This document shows positions 12,101 to 23,632 of a DNA stretch of 64,000 nucleotides, piece after piece (the first letter of the stretch is position 1; each line of letters opens with the position of its first letter). A model generated the notes under the pieces. It worked only from the letters and a program-made list of their open reading frames with translations. It did not search any database and was not told where the DNA came from. The translations under genes and the position numbers were made by a program. The stretch is from positions 16,477,914 through 16,541,913 of the forward strand of contig CM070588.1 in NCBI GenBank assembly GCA_036346355.1, in the 5' to 3' direction. The stretch is from Rhipidocladum racemiflorum (lineage: Eukaryota; Streptophyta; Magnoliopsida; Poales; Poaceae).

Positions 12101-12562
12101 ATCACTCCGAATGCCCAAAGTGCAACTTTTGCAAATCTACCGAGGTAGCGGATTTGCAACACGTGCAATAGGTCTAGTAGTGCACTAGGGTCCTACACAA
12201 TCGAGATATCGATCAGAACCCTCAAAACACGATGATCAAATTTCTAAAACTCAAAAACTTGAATATACTCCCAAACCCGATTCTCGTCCCGAATCGAGTT
12301 CAAACTCGATTCTTTCGCAAGAACCGACCTTCGAGGCATAGTGAATATATTCGTGGGTCACTTCCTCGGTTTTTTGGACCTGGGGCTTCAACGGGAAAGC
12401 TACCGAGAACACGAGAAACGAAGCTTTAGAGCGAATACGTTGACGAAAGGTAGATCAGGGTTTTCGGAACAACTCCATCATGCAAAAGGATTTTTCTAGC
12501 CTTGACCTAGGTTCACCCGGTTGGAAAATAACAACACATCGCAGAACTAGGGTTCCTAAGGA
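9139..12562 (-). repeat. 5' LTR of T1, truncated at its outer end
   Basis: Homologous to 57811-60860 and, from 10347, to 1-2257. It ends abruptly at 12562 after the shared CTAAGGA, so the last ~707 bp including the terminal TGTTACA are missing. Copia sequence follows directly. By eye it differs from the T1 3' LTR far more than that LTR differs from T2, with many small gaps between 11330 and 11800. The inner boundary is set only to within about 10 bp. Confidence 0.85.
9369..9634. repeat. Direct 133-bp tandem duplication inside the T1 5' LTR
   Basis: The block beginning TACCCACACGTTGTCATAC occurs at 9369 and again at 9502 and runs nearly unchanged to the phrase ending TATGGCCTC. T2 has it once (from about 58047). 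It therefore arose locally in this LTR. Confidence 0.85.
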
Positions 12563-13186
12563 ATATAGCAATCAGAGGGGGGTGAATGATTGTGCGGAAG
12601 CTAAAACCAAATTCTTGATCTACTAAAAGTTCACCTCAAAACAGAACCAAATAATTGCCTCGTACTCGACAAAAACAGAATGACAGAGGTTCGGTAAAAC
12701 GAGAATTCCCGGAGATCCAACTGTTAGATTGATCTAAAATTTGGACACGAGAAACTAGATTCCAATACGAATCAAACCAAAAAAGAATCAGCTCGATCGG
12801 ACTTACGGATCAAAAGTTATGAGCTTCGCAAGCTTGCTGATCCAGAACTTGACGAGAATTGATCTAACGTAAACTTGAAAGTTTTAACAGAACCAACAAA
12901 AGTTTAATCAACTAGACTTTGAGGAACTCTAAATCAATACCCTAGAAAAGTTTTTGATGGATCAAATCAAGATGACACTCAAGGATCAAAAATCAATCTA
13001 GATTAAGAGCAAGCATGCAATCAAGAACCAAGACAGAAAAACACTATAGCAACGTGGTTACTGTAGCACGCAAAAATCTTGAAAGAATTGATCTTTATTT
13101 CTTTTGTCTAAAGTACTCTCATCAAAAGAGTACAAACCCTAAAACTTGCTCAAGGCTTGATGCCCTTCAACAGGAGACAACCCCTC

Positions 13187-13196
13187 CTATTTAAAG
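13187..13196 (-). promoter_or_regulatory. Putative TATA box of the copia LTR
   Basis: The minus strand reads CTTTAAATAG inside the LTR, about 1.1 kb from its start. That suits a U3 promoter with transcription starting 25-35 bp further on. There is no experimental support in the sequence. Confidence 0.45.
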
Positions 13197-13781
13197 GACC
13201 AACCCACAAGGAGTTCTGAATACGATTCCTATTCCCTAGAAGGAATCTGTATCCAACACAACTCTACTTGGCCCAACCTGGCCGAATACAACTCTTGCAC
13301 GCGTATGGCAACCCTACCATACTCACGTGACTAACACTTTGCACGCGTATGGCCACCTGCCATACTCACGTGACTAACACTTTGCACGCGAATGACCTCC
13401 TGCCATTCTCACGTGACTAACCATTCTTCATGTGCACCATTCTCTTAGCCCGAACGTCCCGCATGACATCCTTGACCACCAAGACCTCAGTTCCTCCCTG
13501 AACCTAGTCCTGAACCTCAGCTCCTCCATGAACCTAGTTCCGGTCCCGTCATCGACCACGTTCGTCTTTGAGCAATACCTGCACATGAACAAACCACAAA
13601 ATAATTCCGAGCACAAGTCCACGACTTGACTCACATCAATCCATGCAAATACTCACACGAGCATTGCATAAAGTCCACTTCAAAAAAAGCATCATGAAAT
13701 TCTCACAAATTTCATAATCCCAAAAATGAATCAAACACAATTCCAATTTTGCTCAAAACCCTAATCGAGCAAAAACACATT

Positions 13782-14165
13782 TACGACGGACAAGGAAATA
13801 TGGTCCGGCGTACACATGAAAAAGCACTCAAAAAACCATTTACAACGGACAAACAAAATCGGTCCGTTGTACAAGTGAAAGTTTCGGTTCCAAGAAGAAA
13901 TCATTCTGGCGAAAACACATTCACGACGGACAAACAAAATCGGTCCGTCGTACATGCGAAATCAAACCTCAAAAAGCCATTCACGACTGACCAAAGAAGT
14001 TTGTTCGCCGTACATGCAAAACTTACTGGTTTCTTGGAAGATTGAGTTTGACTCATGAGCTCAAAAACACGTTCACGACAGACCCAAAAACTTTGTCCGT
14101 CGTACATGGGAAAATGAGGTTGCCAAACCATGTTTACGACAGACCAACAAACTTTGTCCGTCGTA
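13782..14165. repeat. Six-unit array of 31-bp hairpins in the copia U3
   Basis: Units lie at 13782-13812, 13841-13871, 13922-13952, 13982-14012, 14074-14104 and 14135-14165. Each is exactly 31 bp, with ~10-bp arms of the type TACGACGGAC and GTCCGTCGTA and an 11-base loop. The arms carry base changes, several of which keep pairing (for example TACAACGGAC with GTCCGTTGTA). Spacing is 59-92 bp. Similar arms occur in subterminal repeats of grass CACTA transposons, so a captured transposon end is one explanation. Confidence 0.8.
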
Positions 14166-14305
14166 GATGGGAAACTTACTGTTTTCTTTAAGTTTGGTCC
14201 GGCGCCAAAGCGAAACTTACTGTTTCTTGTCAAATTGTCAAAACACAAGAACAAACACATTTGCAAATTCAATTCTAAGCCAATTTTTCAGCACATGATT
14301 TCACA

Positions 14306-14320
14306 ATCTCCCCCTTGATG
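14306..14320 (-). other. Polypurine tract of the copia element
   Basis: The minus strand reads CATCAAGGGGGAGAT directly before the LTR start. Several further GGGGGA-type runs lie upstream (near 14425, 14455, 14533, 14575 and 15413), a usual sight in the long 3' region of this copia group. This one is chosen because an LTR-like TGTGAAATC follows it. Confidence 0.7.
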
Positions 14321-15419
14321 AAAACATTGGCAACACCACTAAGAAATGAACATTTGGCATTCATTTTACAAAAGATTTTGAAATCCAAAGGATCAAGGAC
14401 CAAAAAGAGAAAACACAGAATTCCCCCTTTGACCAAAATGCAAAACAAAATCTCCCCCTAAGAAGAAAAATGTGTGTGAATGTGCAATGTGCCCAAAAAT
14501 TTCAAAATTCTCCAAACTTCTCAAAAACAACTCCCCCTTTTTCTTTAAACTTTTCAATGATTCCCCCAAAGTTCTCCCCCTTTGACAATGGATTCATCAA
14601 GAGTACAAAAGAGAGAACATGTTCAAAATTTTTCTGAAACAATGATTTCACAAGAAGAAACAAGGGAGTGCCAAGATAGAAAAAGATGAGCTCATTCGAT
14701 CATATAACCTTATATATCACATAATATGCAAAATACATGATCTTGATGTGATTTTAACAAGTTAGGGAATGACATGCATCTCAATCTCAATTCAATCAAC
14801 TATAGCCAAGTACTAAGCAAAACCTTTAGTAGAAAAACAAAGGCTCAAAATTGAAGCAACTAACAACTCTGGGCGAGCAAGTAGTTTCAACTCCAATCTA
14901 GTAGACCAATTTAATCTTTAAACAATAAATTGCATGTGGCATGCTTGAAGCATACTTCTTCTATTTTGTAGGAGTGGCATGCTTGAAGCATACATCTTAT
15001 CTTTGAGGGAATGGCATGCTTGAAGCATACATCTTTATTTTTTTAGGGAAAGCATGCCTGAAGCATACAACTTGAAGCTTTTGCTTTTAACAACCCTTTT
15101 TTATTGATTCCCTTTTTCTTTTCTTTTTCTTTGATTGTAAACATGCAAAAATGATTAAAAGGTCTTATGAAAGAGTAAAGCTAAAAACACACTTGCTTCA
15201 TAGCCCAAATTTGTCAAGAAGATTCAATATCAAGCTTAAAAGAGTGAGATATCACAGAGTATTTAACTATAGGCAATCAAACCAAGGAATTCCGCAATGT
15301 CATTTTTAGTTCAAGTGGAACAATTTAGATTATCATATATTAGCACAATTACACAATATATAAAGAAATATGATAAAGTGAGCTCATAAAGTGAAAGAAC
15401 TTGGCAAAGAAACTCCCCC
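14321..15419 (-). other. Copia 3' untranslated region
   Basis: A non-coding stretch between RNase H and the LTR, rich in purine runs on the minus strand. It contains a 38-bp tandem repeat (14938-15068). The short ORF 15311-15688 only overlaps RNase H in another frame. No envelope-like third ORF is visible. Confidence 0.65.
14938..15068. repeat. 38-bp tandem repeat with GGCATGCTTGAAGCATAC core
   Basis: The core starts at 14938, 14976, 15013 and 15051 (spacing 38, 37, 38). The core is itself an imperfect inverted repeat (GCATGCTT / AAGCATAC). The interspersed bases are T-rich and more variable. Confidence 0.8.
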
Positions 15420-16064
15420 TCAAAACAAACCCATTGGATGAACAATCCCAAGTTCTCCCCGAATGAAAGTAAAACGAGAAGAAGACAAAGGTTTTGTAAA
15501 AATGTCTGCCAATTGATGTTCAGTATCCACATGATGAAGCACAATATTGCCTTTTTCAACATGATCTCTAAGGAAGTGAAATCTGATGTCAATGTGTTTT
15601 GTTCTAGAGTGTTGCACGGGGTTCTTAGCAATGCAGATTGCACTAGTGTTATCACACAAAAGAGGAACACTATCCAAATTAACCCCATAATCTTTAAGGG
15701 TAGCTACTATCCAAAGAATTTGAGAACAACAACTAGCAGCAGCCACATATTCAGATTCAGCAGTTGATTGTGCAACAGAGGATTGTTTTCTTGATGACCA
15801 TGCAATAAGCGAGTTACCCAAGAAATGGCATGTACCAGATGTGCTTTTTCTATCAATTCTACATCCTCCAAAATCAGCATCAGAAAAAGCTCTTAAACTA
15901 AAGCATGAGGAAGCAGAAAGCCAAATGCCAAAATCTTGAGTTCCTTGAAGATACCTAAAAATCCTTTTGACAGCTTGTCGATGTGAAGCACGTGGGGAAG
16001 CTTGAAAACGAGCACACAAGCACACAGCAAATTGTATATCCGGCCTTGATGCAGTGAGGTACAA
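15420..16064 (-). pseudogene. Copia RNase H domain
   Basis: Recognisable text includes YLTASRPDIQFAV, RIFRYLQGT, FSDADFGGCRIDRKSTSG, SLIAWSSRKQSSVAQSTAE, EYVAAASCCSQILW, LLCDNTSAICIAKNPVQHSR, KHIDIRFHFLRD and LADIFTKPL. This is the C-terminal RNase H of copia pol and runs to a normal-looking end. It is split from RT by a TAA at 16065-16067, where the frame otherwise continues. Confidence 0.93.
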
Positions 16065-16067
16065 AAG

Positions 16068-17178
16068 TTAACCTATCATGCTTCTATATTCCTTTTGATC
16101 AACCGGCTCACCATCTTCATCCGGATCAAGTGTGCAAGCGCTCTCCATGGGTGTCATGATCGGCTTGCTGTTTTCCATCCCAAATCGATGCAACAAGTCT
16201 TTTGTGTATTTGCTTTGATGCACAAAAGTACCCTCCTTTGTTTGTTTGATTTGAAATCCCAAAAAGTATGTCAACTCACCCATCATACTCATCTCAAACT
16301 CCTTCCTCATTGTTTCTGAAAACTCAGACACTAAAACATGAGAGGAACCACCAAAGATAATATCATCAACATAAATCTGAACGAATAGTTGATCATTGCC
16401 TTGCTTGAGTAAAAAGAGAGTTTTGTCAACCTTTCCCATTGAAAACCCCCTTTCAAGTAAAAAGGTTTTTAGCCTATCATACCATGCTCTAGGGGCTTGT
16501 TTCAAACCATACAAAGCTTTTGATAGTTTGAACACATGATTTGGAAACTTTGGATTTTCAAAACCAGGTGGTTGCTTGACAAAACCTCCTCATTTATGTA
16601 GCCATTAAGAAAAGCACTTTTCACATCCATTTGATACAATTTGAAACCTTTGGATGCAGCAAAAGCTAAAAGGATTCTAATGGCTTCAATTCTAGCAACA
16701 GGAGCAAAGGTTTCATCAAAATCTAAGCCTTCAATTTGAGTGTAACCTTGAGCAACCAATCTAGCCTTGTTTCTAACAACAACACCATCCTCACTTTGTT
16801 TATTTTTGAAAGCCCATCTAGTTCCAATAACATTAAAATTTGGAGGAGGTGAGACAAGTTTCCAAACTTTATTTCGTTCAAAATTCTCTAATTCTTCATG
16901 CATGGCATTGATCCAAGATTCGTCAGATAATGCATGAGATATATCTTTGGGTTCAAAAGAAGCAACTAAAGCAGAATGAGCATGAGTGTCAGAATGAATA
17001 AACCTGGATCGAGTGACTCTCTCATTTAGGTCTCCAATCATTTGTTCAGATGGATGCATTTTCTGAATGTGCAAGGGAGCATTGGCTTTTGAGACTTCTC
17101 CTTCTCCTTCTTCATTTTCAGCATGTATAGATGATGTTGTAGCTTGAGGATGGTTAGCTGTTGGTGATGTAGTAGTAG
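16068..17178 (-). pseudogene. Copia reverse transcriptase
   Basis: The upstream part (frame 16502-17191) holds WKLVSPPPNFNVIGTRWAFK, NKARLVAQGYTQIEGLDF, ETFAPVARIEAIR and YQMDVKSAFLNGYINEEV. The downstream part (16068-16535) holds LSKALYGLKQAPRAWYDRL, the catalytic box YVDDIIFG and LTYFLGFQIKQ. The two parts lie in different frames, with the shift close to 16590. The N-terminal side is cut at 17184 by the inserted solo LTR. Confidence 0.93.
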
Positions 17179-17183
17179 GTGCT

Positions 17184-20100
17184 TGTAACATCCCAAAATT
17201 TTCTTTTAATTTAATTAGTGTGTTTCTGGGTTTATTTGAATTTTTCAGAAATTATTTAAAGTCCTCGCTGTTAATTCGGATGGAAGTCTATTGAACTAAT
17301 CATATTAAACAAAGATCAGGCATTTTCGAATAAGCGTAAAATTTAAAATTTTGTTTATAATTAAGATAATTGGTAGACGAGAGTGTTCGCTTCAAATATT
17401 TTCGAAAAATATGTTATATAACGTAAGTCGTTGATTTTATAAAAATCTGTACAGGTGTCTGATTCACGAAAAGAATTTTTGCGAGAAATCTGTACGTCGA
17501 AAAATCACGAAACCAACTTCGTTAAGTTTCGAATAGTTCCTAGTATTTTAGAGGAATTTCTCATATTTTTAGAACCCCTCTGCTATTTTTTCCTTCCTAA
17601 ACACGTTTTTGAGAGCGTGTATACGTATACGTGTATGCATGTATGCATCCTAGCCGCATGTATTCCTTAAAAGGAAAAGAAACGGAAGTGCATGCACTGC
17701 GTTACCCATTCCCATTCCATGCACTTGAGGCATTCATTCCAAGCCGTTTCCCAATATTTAATTAGCAACACATGCTAATGCTCTTGCCTAATCCCCATGC
17801 ACGAACTAGTATTGCATGCATAGCAATTTCCAAGTGCCGCATGAATACTTGGACCCTTGCTTTTCCAGTGCGAATGTTTTCTTCGATCCACGTTCCTCCA
17901 TACGTTTCCATCTAATTACTCCATGCGGTTCCATTCTTTTATTTCCAGCCAGTTCCTTCATTTTCTCCAACCGTTTCTCCTTCTGAATGAAAGCGTTTAC
18001 CCTTCATCTACCCTATACCAAGTTCTAGCTTCCTTCACGTCATGGTTAAAATGGCTAGTTATCTGTCTTCTGGTTTGCTTTGCTAGTTATGTACGCTGTA
18101 GAGTCAAAAAAAAGAGAGGTTCTAGCCGCACTATTCCAGTGAGTGTTCTTTGTTTGCTATTCCTTCGTCTCCGGCGACGAACACTCTGGGTGTGCTGGAA
18201 CAACCATCATCACCGTCGTCGCCATCACCATCGCATCACCGCTGCCGTTGCCGACTCAGCCGACCGACTACCGTCTAGCCGCCGCTGCTCGTCCGGCCGA
18301 CCTCGCGCTCTTTCCGTCGTCGTCGTCGCCGCCGTCTACATTGCGAGCACACCTTCCGGTCACACCGCCTTCTTCCTGTGCCCAACGGTCGCGCCGCTGC
18401 TTAGCATCGTCCGGTATTTTTCTTTATTTTCTCTTTTACGTGCGCTCTGTTCCGCTGATCAGTAGATCTAGTTTTTTTGTGTATTTATGCATGTATACGT
18501 ATATTAATCGGATGACCCGCGTGTATAAATTAGGAAGCTTGTGTGCGCCCATAGTTTGCAGTGAGGTTATATATTTTGATTCGATCTTCCTCGCTCGTAG
18601 CTAGCTTATTCGAAGCATATACGTATACGGCAGGAGCAGTACTTGCATGGAAAACTAAAGACTAGTTGTACGTAAAAATGGTATACATTAGACGTGTATG
18701 CGTTGGTAGTAAATTGGTGTCGTAGCGCTCTGTTCGGTACCCTCTGGTACTAAGCATTCAAGCTGACGAATATATTTACACGCCGTGTACAGTAGCATGC
18801 AAGGAAAGGAAACGAAAACTTGTTGTACTTGTTGATTTCCAGAAATTGCGAAATTTGTCTTTTTCACTACAAATTCGTTTTAAGTCCAAATGGCTTGTGA
18901 CAAATTTTGTTAATTAGTACAAATTAATACCTTTCTACAGTAATTTTTATGAAATTTTATAATTAAATTTATACTATTAAATTATTCGCGGAAAGTTCAA
19001 ACTTGCGAACTTTGTTTCTCTTAAACTATACGTTCAAAAATTCCAAAATAAATTCTATAAATCTTAGAAAATGCTAAACTATTTATTTGGAAGTTTTCAT
19101 GAAATTACAACCTAGTTTTATTTGTAGCATTTTCTGAATGTGTGTTGTATGTTGATTTGTGTGTTTATTTGGTTCTTTACCTGTTACGCGTAGACGCCGA
19201 GCTGTGTGAGGACATGGATTTCGAGGATCAAGCTCCAGACCAAGATTCGCTGCTTTACGAAGGCAAGTTGTGCTTTGACCATGTTGCTCCTAATCTTCGA
19301 AATATATTTTGGTTTAAATTATGCATGCTATGTTGTTATAAATGGATTAACTTAATTTGGGTTAAGTAGATAATCAACCTAATCGTTAATTCCACCCTTG
19401 ATGATAATATTTGTATGCCATGTATCCATTGTCACCTTAAGTTGGGATTACATTGTTGGATGATATGATTGTGCCAACACGGGAGGCTAGACCGTGAATA
19501 GTTGCTTAGCTATGCTTACGTGAAATATGTTTCAAATGGCAAAATAATATTGACTAATGTTATATGGAATGAGTTTTGGAATCAGTGTAATCTTGCCACG
19601 TGATGATGTGAAGTGTAGGTACCCTTGTGGTTCTACATGGTAATTGATATTATTGTTGGCATGCGTTGCACAATAATCAAACTGGGGTGATAAATAGATT
19701 TAGACCGGGGCAAGTGGCAAGAATGATAGGGTGGGCCATGATTGGCACAGGGAAAGTCGTTTTGGTTCTTCGGGTAGTCTTGCCCTGGTCATCCTAAGGA
19801 CTTAACCTTGCAAGCCTTTGAACTGGGTCAATCATGCAACCACATGTCTGTAATGGGGCGGACCTAGTTGAGTAGGTTGCTAATAACTTGCATTTGGTAC
19901 CTCAGGGTGTCAACTATACCTTTTGTGTAGTTGAACGGGAGCGTCTGCTACTGACTAGGTACCCTATCCAACGGTTGGTGACCTATACTTCGCTGTACTA
20001 AGGGAAGGGATAGTGTGCAACAACCGGAGAGGTCCACTTGTATAGTTAGAGGCTTCTGAAAGGCTTTGTTATGATCACTCATTCGCATACTCTTGTATGG

Positions 20101-20875
20101 CGATTCACGGCAGACGTGGTGAGTTGATCGTATCTTGTGGGTAAAGTGCGTAACCTCTGCAGAGTGTAAAAATCTATTCGAATAGCCGAGTCCACGGTAC
20201 TGGACAACGCTCGGGGATTACAGTCAAGGGTTAGATTTTTCTAAAATGAAATGTGGGAATGGTTGGTTGTAGGCCAGAGATAACTGCTAAAGTGATTTAG
20301 GGCTTTGTGCCAAACTGTTTGGAAAAGATATTGATAACTTATTGTATAATATGGTTTACCGCTTTTGAATCTATTAAGATTATTTAATCAAAGCAAAATG
20401 CTGTTTGATGCAAAATAACCACTTAAGCCCTTCCTTTGGAAGAAGCCATGCATATAGTAATAGAATTGCACCTCTGTGCATGACTTGCTGAGTATGTTGT
20501 ATACTCATCCTTGCTTCCAACACAACCATCAGTTGAGGAGAAGACTACAACTTTGAAGAAGGCGAAGTTCCACGAGGAGGCAATTATCTAGGAGTTGAAC
20601 CTTGTCGGTTGCCTGTGGCGTATTGATGGGAGTCACCAACGTTTTCATTCCGCCGATTATTTACTTTGTTATTGTGTAAGCCCTGCGTGGCTGAATATTG
20701 TAAGGTAACCTTAAGGTCTTGCAACAATTTATATTAATGTTTTGAAGTACTTTATTTATATTTCCGTTGTGTATGATTGTGATACTCAACCACTGTACCA
20801 CTGTGTGTACTAGCGTGATCCTGGACTAGTACAGAATACACAGAGGGTCCGGATTTGCAGATTCGGGTCCCGACA
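17184..20875 (+). mobile_element. Solo LTR of gypsy family Y, inserted in copia pol
   Basis: Starts TGTAACATCCC, ends GGGTCCCGACA, and is flanked by the exact 5-bp duplication GTGCT (17179-17183 and 20876-20880). Its last ~1.3 kb is repeated at 23838-25128, there followed by a primer site, which proves it is an LTR. No internal region, so it is a solo LTR left by LTR-LTR recombination. The copia frames stop at its edges. ORFs inside, such as 17857-18465, show no domain. Confidence 0.93.
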
Positions 20876-22259
20876 GTGCTAAAGGTGCTACAGCTTGTTG
20901 TGCATTAGGAAGAGTCAAGACCTCATCTTCAACATCATCATTATCTTCAAAGATTTTCTCCCCCTGAACATATGCGCCTGTACCTGCATCACTTAGACTA
21001 GTGCCTGGACTAGACTCATCAAAAGTAACTTCACAAGTTTCCACAATTTTGTTAGTCTCCAAAACAAGCACACGATAGCCACGAGTATGAGCAGGATATC
21101 CAAGAAAAATGCCATCCATTGATCTAGCTTCAAATTTATCAAGATTTCCAGATTTCAAGACAAAACATTTGCATCCAAAAACCCTAAAGTGAGAAACAGT
21201 AGGCCTATGCCCAAACCGAAGCTCATATGGAGTCTTACCCAATTTTGATCTCAAAAACACACGGTTTGAAACATAACATGCAGTTGAAATTGCTTCAGCC
21301 CAAAAGTTTCTAGGATTGTGATGTTCATCTAGCATGGTTCTAGCCATCTCAACCAACGTTCTATTTTTCCTTTCAACTACACCATTTTGTTGAGGCACTC
21401 TAGGTGAAGAAAATTGATGATCAATTCCTTTTTCAGCACAAAAAAGATCAAAAGAAGCATTTTTGAATTCAGTTCCATTATCACTTCTAATAGCTTTGAG
21501 AGCTCCTGGATGATCAATAGAAAGCCTAAGAACAAGACTTCTAAAATGACTAAAAGCCTCATCCTTAAATGCCATAAAGTATACCCAAGAGTATCTAGAA
21601 AAATCATCAACAATCACAAGCACATACCACTTGCCTCCAAAAGATTGAACTCGAGATGGTCCAACTGTATCAAGATGTAGAAGCTGTCCTGGAGCATTTG
21701 TCATCACCATGGTAAGAGGTGGATGTGAACCTGCATTCATCTTACCATGTCTACAAGAAGAACATACTAGATTGCTATCACCCTTAAGCTTAGGCAAGCC
21801 ACGTATGAGATCTAAACCACTTACACGAGTAAGATGATCAAAACCAACATGACCAAGTCTACGATGCCAAAAGAATAAATCTTTAGAAACATTGGCAATT
21901 AGACACCTATGCTTAAAAGAAGGTGATGCATCAAAATCAGCTTTAAATACTCTTCCAAAATGAGAAATTTTGAACACAAGATCACCTGAAGCATCTAGCA
22001 CTTTGCATTCATTTTTCTTAAAGCTTATCTCAAGATCTTCATCAAGCATTTGTGAGACAGAAAGCAAGTTATATTTCAAATTTTCAACAAGTGCCACATC
22101 TTTGAACATAAACTTGTCACTTAGCTTTATTGTACCTTTTGCCACAACAGAAGAGAAAGAAGCATCACCAAAAGTAACACTTTCAGCACGAGATGCACGA
22201 GTGAGGGAGGAGAACCAATTTTTATCACCGGACATGTGGCGTGAGCATCCGGAATCCAC
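20876..22259 (-). pseudogene. Copia protease-integrase region
   Basis: The frame starts MDSGCSRHMSGD, the copia protease active site (DSG). It continues with YNLLSVSQM, the integrase HHCC zinc module (FWHRRLGHVGFDHL ... CSSCRHGK), LDTVGP with the first catalytic Asp, IVDDFSRYSWVYF, AIRSDNGTEF with the second Asp, and PQQNGVVERKNRT with the Glu. It then has HFRVFGCKCFV and FLGYPAHTRGYRV. About 460 residues are open without a stop. The apparent C-terminus past 20880 is read from the solo LTR. Confidence 0.94.
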
Positions 22260-22546
22260 GAGCCATATGTTCTCCTTCCTTGCGCGAGAAGCCTACATAG
22301 CAAAACATGTCGAGGTCTCAAGATCTTGGGTTAGGAATGAGATTTTTGGGAATCCAAGATCGAGACACACGACGCAACAAGATAGGTACAACACGATAAT
22401 TTTTATGCACAAAATCAGATTTGCCTTTTCCCATGTTTCTAGGTACGTAAGGTGTTTTCATCACTCTAGCCGCATAAAAATGTGCTTTGCTGAAATTTGA
22501 CCTAGCCTTAGTTCTTTCCTTCTTTTCTTTGTTTGGCTAGTCTAAA

Positions 22547-22588
22547 GCAAAAATCTAATAAGTGACCATCTCAACCACAATGAGAGCA
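22547..22588 (-). pseudogene. Copia Gag zinc knuckle with a nonsense codon inside
   Basis: The minus strand encodes C-S-H-C-G, then a stop, then D-G-H-L-L-D-F-C. This is a C-x2-C-x4-H-x4-C knuckle interrupted by TGA at 22571-22573. The family has a basic residue often encoded by CGA at such a position, so the stop may be a CGA-to-TGA change. Confidence 0.72.
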
Positions 22589-22613
22589 AGTGTACTTGAC
22601 ATGATGTTTAGCT

Positions 22614-23486
22614 TTAACAGAAAAAGTACATTTTGCATTCATCATAGTAGAAGATAAAAACCAAAGCAGATTGAAAAGCAATTTTCTTAGGCTCATTAGA
22701 TAACTCAATTTTGCAAGGAGCCTGAACAACAGTGCGAGGTTTAGTTTCATATGTGGCATAGGGATCAAAACCTAAACCTCTCTTGTTTGTGCTAACCTTA
22801 GATTGATCCAAAATCATGTTCAACTTTTTCTTGCCATTAGTGAAACGTTCCAAAGAATTTTGCAAGTAATCAACTTTCTTAGCAAGAGTTAAACAATTAT
22901 TGCAAGGAATATTGACCTTCCCTTTCTGTTTACGACAAGTAGAGCATGAAAGAACCTCATGAGTAAGCATATTATCAGTCAATTGAGAAACCCTAGCATT
23001 TGCATCTTTCAATTTTAATTCAAGAGTTGAGCATTTAGAATAAGAAGTTGAACCATGCAAATCATCAGTGGAACAGCTAGCATGTTTAACATGTTTCTCA
23101 TTTTTCTCATTTAGATGCAACAGAAGAGCGTGTTCTTTCCTAAGCAAGGTGAGCTCATTGTAAATTAAGTCACATGATTTACAAGTATCATCATCAGGAA
23201 TCAAAGTCTTAAGTCTAGTAATTTTAGCATTCAATGACTCCACAAGAATATCATGTTTCTTAATTTTTCTATCACGTTTGTCAAGTAATTTTCCAAGACG
23301 CAGACAAAGATTGGCTAATTCATCATAAGAAGGATCTACCTCATTGAAGTCGCTGTCATTGCCGTCCTCGGTGAAGCTATCCTTGCTGCTTGCCATGAGA
23401 CACAATCCCATCAAATCATGCTTGCTTGGAGTTGCATCATCTTTGCTGCTCTCTGAGTCCACATCGCTCAAATTGACTTGTTCAAG
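22614..23486 (-). pseudogene. Copia Gag, C-terminal two thirds
   Basis: The frame holds SDVDSESSKDD, GLCLMASSKDS, YDELANLCLRLGKLLDKRD, long charged heptad-like stretches, KSCDLIYNELTLLRKEHALL and CSTCRKQKGKVNIPCNNCLTL. This cysteine- and coil-rich Gag tail is typical of SIRE/Maximus-like copia elements. The Met at 23471 is internal. Codons continue upstream about five residues and then meet a stop near 23505, where unrelated sequence begins. The N-terminal capsid part is gone. Confidence 0.8.
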
Positions 23487-23504
23487 AGCGGAAAGAACTT
23501 GTCC

Positions 23505-23580
23505 AAGGAGTTATCATAATTACATGAACAAAGACTTATTACAATCATCACCATGATTGATCTAGGGCATATTCCCTTCA
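23505..23580 (-). repeat. Short fragment resembling a copia LTR start
   Basis: On the minus strand, reading from 23580, the sequence opens TGAAGGGAATATGCCCTAGA. That wording resembles the start of a common Triticeae copia LTR. Only ~75 bp are present before the copia Gag begins. Recognition is from memory of the family and is weak. Confidence 0.4.
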
Positions 23581-23632
23581 TTTGATCCTCTGTGTGGTGG
23601 CACAGACCACTAGTGGCCTAGGGAGCTGAGCG

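Larger units (their letters stand above)
1..12562 (-). mobile_element. T1: chromodomain-type Ty3/gypsy retrotransposon, partial
   Basis: On the minus strand the order is 5' LTR (9139-12562), tRNA-Met primer site (9126-9137), leader, gag, protease, RT, RNase H, integrase, chromodomain-like tail, polypurine tract, 3' LTR (1-2964). That is the gypsy order with a chromodomain-like C-terminus, as in the Tekay/Del group; the clade name is inferred from the tail and the long LTRs. The left end is cut by the window and the 5' LTR lacks its outermost ~700 bp. The coding part has frameshifts and stops, so the element cannot move by itself. A near-identical copy begins at 57806. Confidence 0.9.
12563..14305 (-). 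repeat. 3' LTR of the copia element
   Basis: The start is inferred at 14305, where the minus strand reads TGTGAAATC directly after the purine tract. The far end at 12563 abuts the T1 LTR. It shows a pyrimidine-flanked CACCCCCC stretch about 20 bp from the junction, which in many plant copia LTRs lies close to the 3' end. The terminal bases CA are not seen, so a few bases may be lost. No target duplication found on either side. Confidence 0.7.
12563..23580 (-). mobile_element. Ty1/copia element (SIRE/Maximus-like), 5' LTR lost
   Basis: On the minus strand: gag (23486-22614), zinc knuckle, protease and integrase in copia order (22259-20876), RT, RNase H (17178-15420), a long 3' untranslated region, polypurine tract and 3' LTR (14305-12563). 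Integrase before RT identifies copia. The long coiled Gag and long 3' region resemble the SIRE/Maximus group; that assignment is inferred. The 5' LTR and primer site are missing: gag runs into unrelated sequence near 23500. A solo LTR interrupts pol at 17184-20875. Confidence 0.88.

Noticed and set aside
15311..15688. Hydrophobic 125-aa ORF that might be an envelope-like protein of the copia element
   Set aside because: It overlaps the end of RNase H in another frame and extends only a little beyond it. Not in the position expected of a third ORF.
17857..18604. Overlapping plus-strand ORFs of 202 and 153 aa that could look like a host gene
   Set aside because: They lie wholly within the solo LTR 17184-20875, overlap each other in different frames, are low-complexity (Ser/Arg/Pro) and show no domain.
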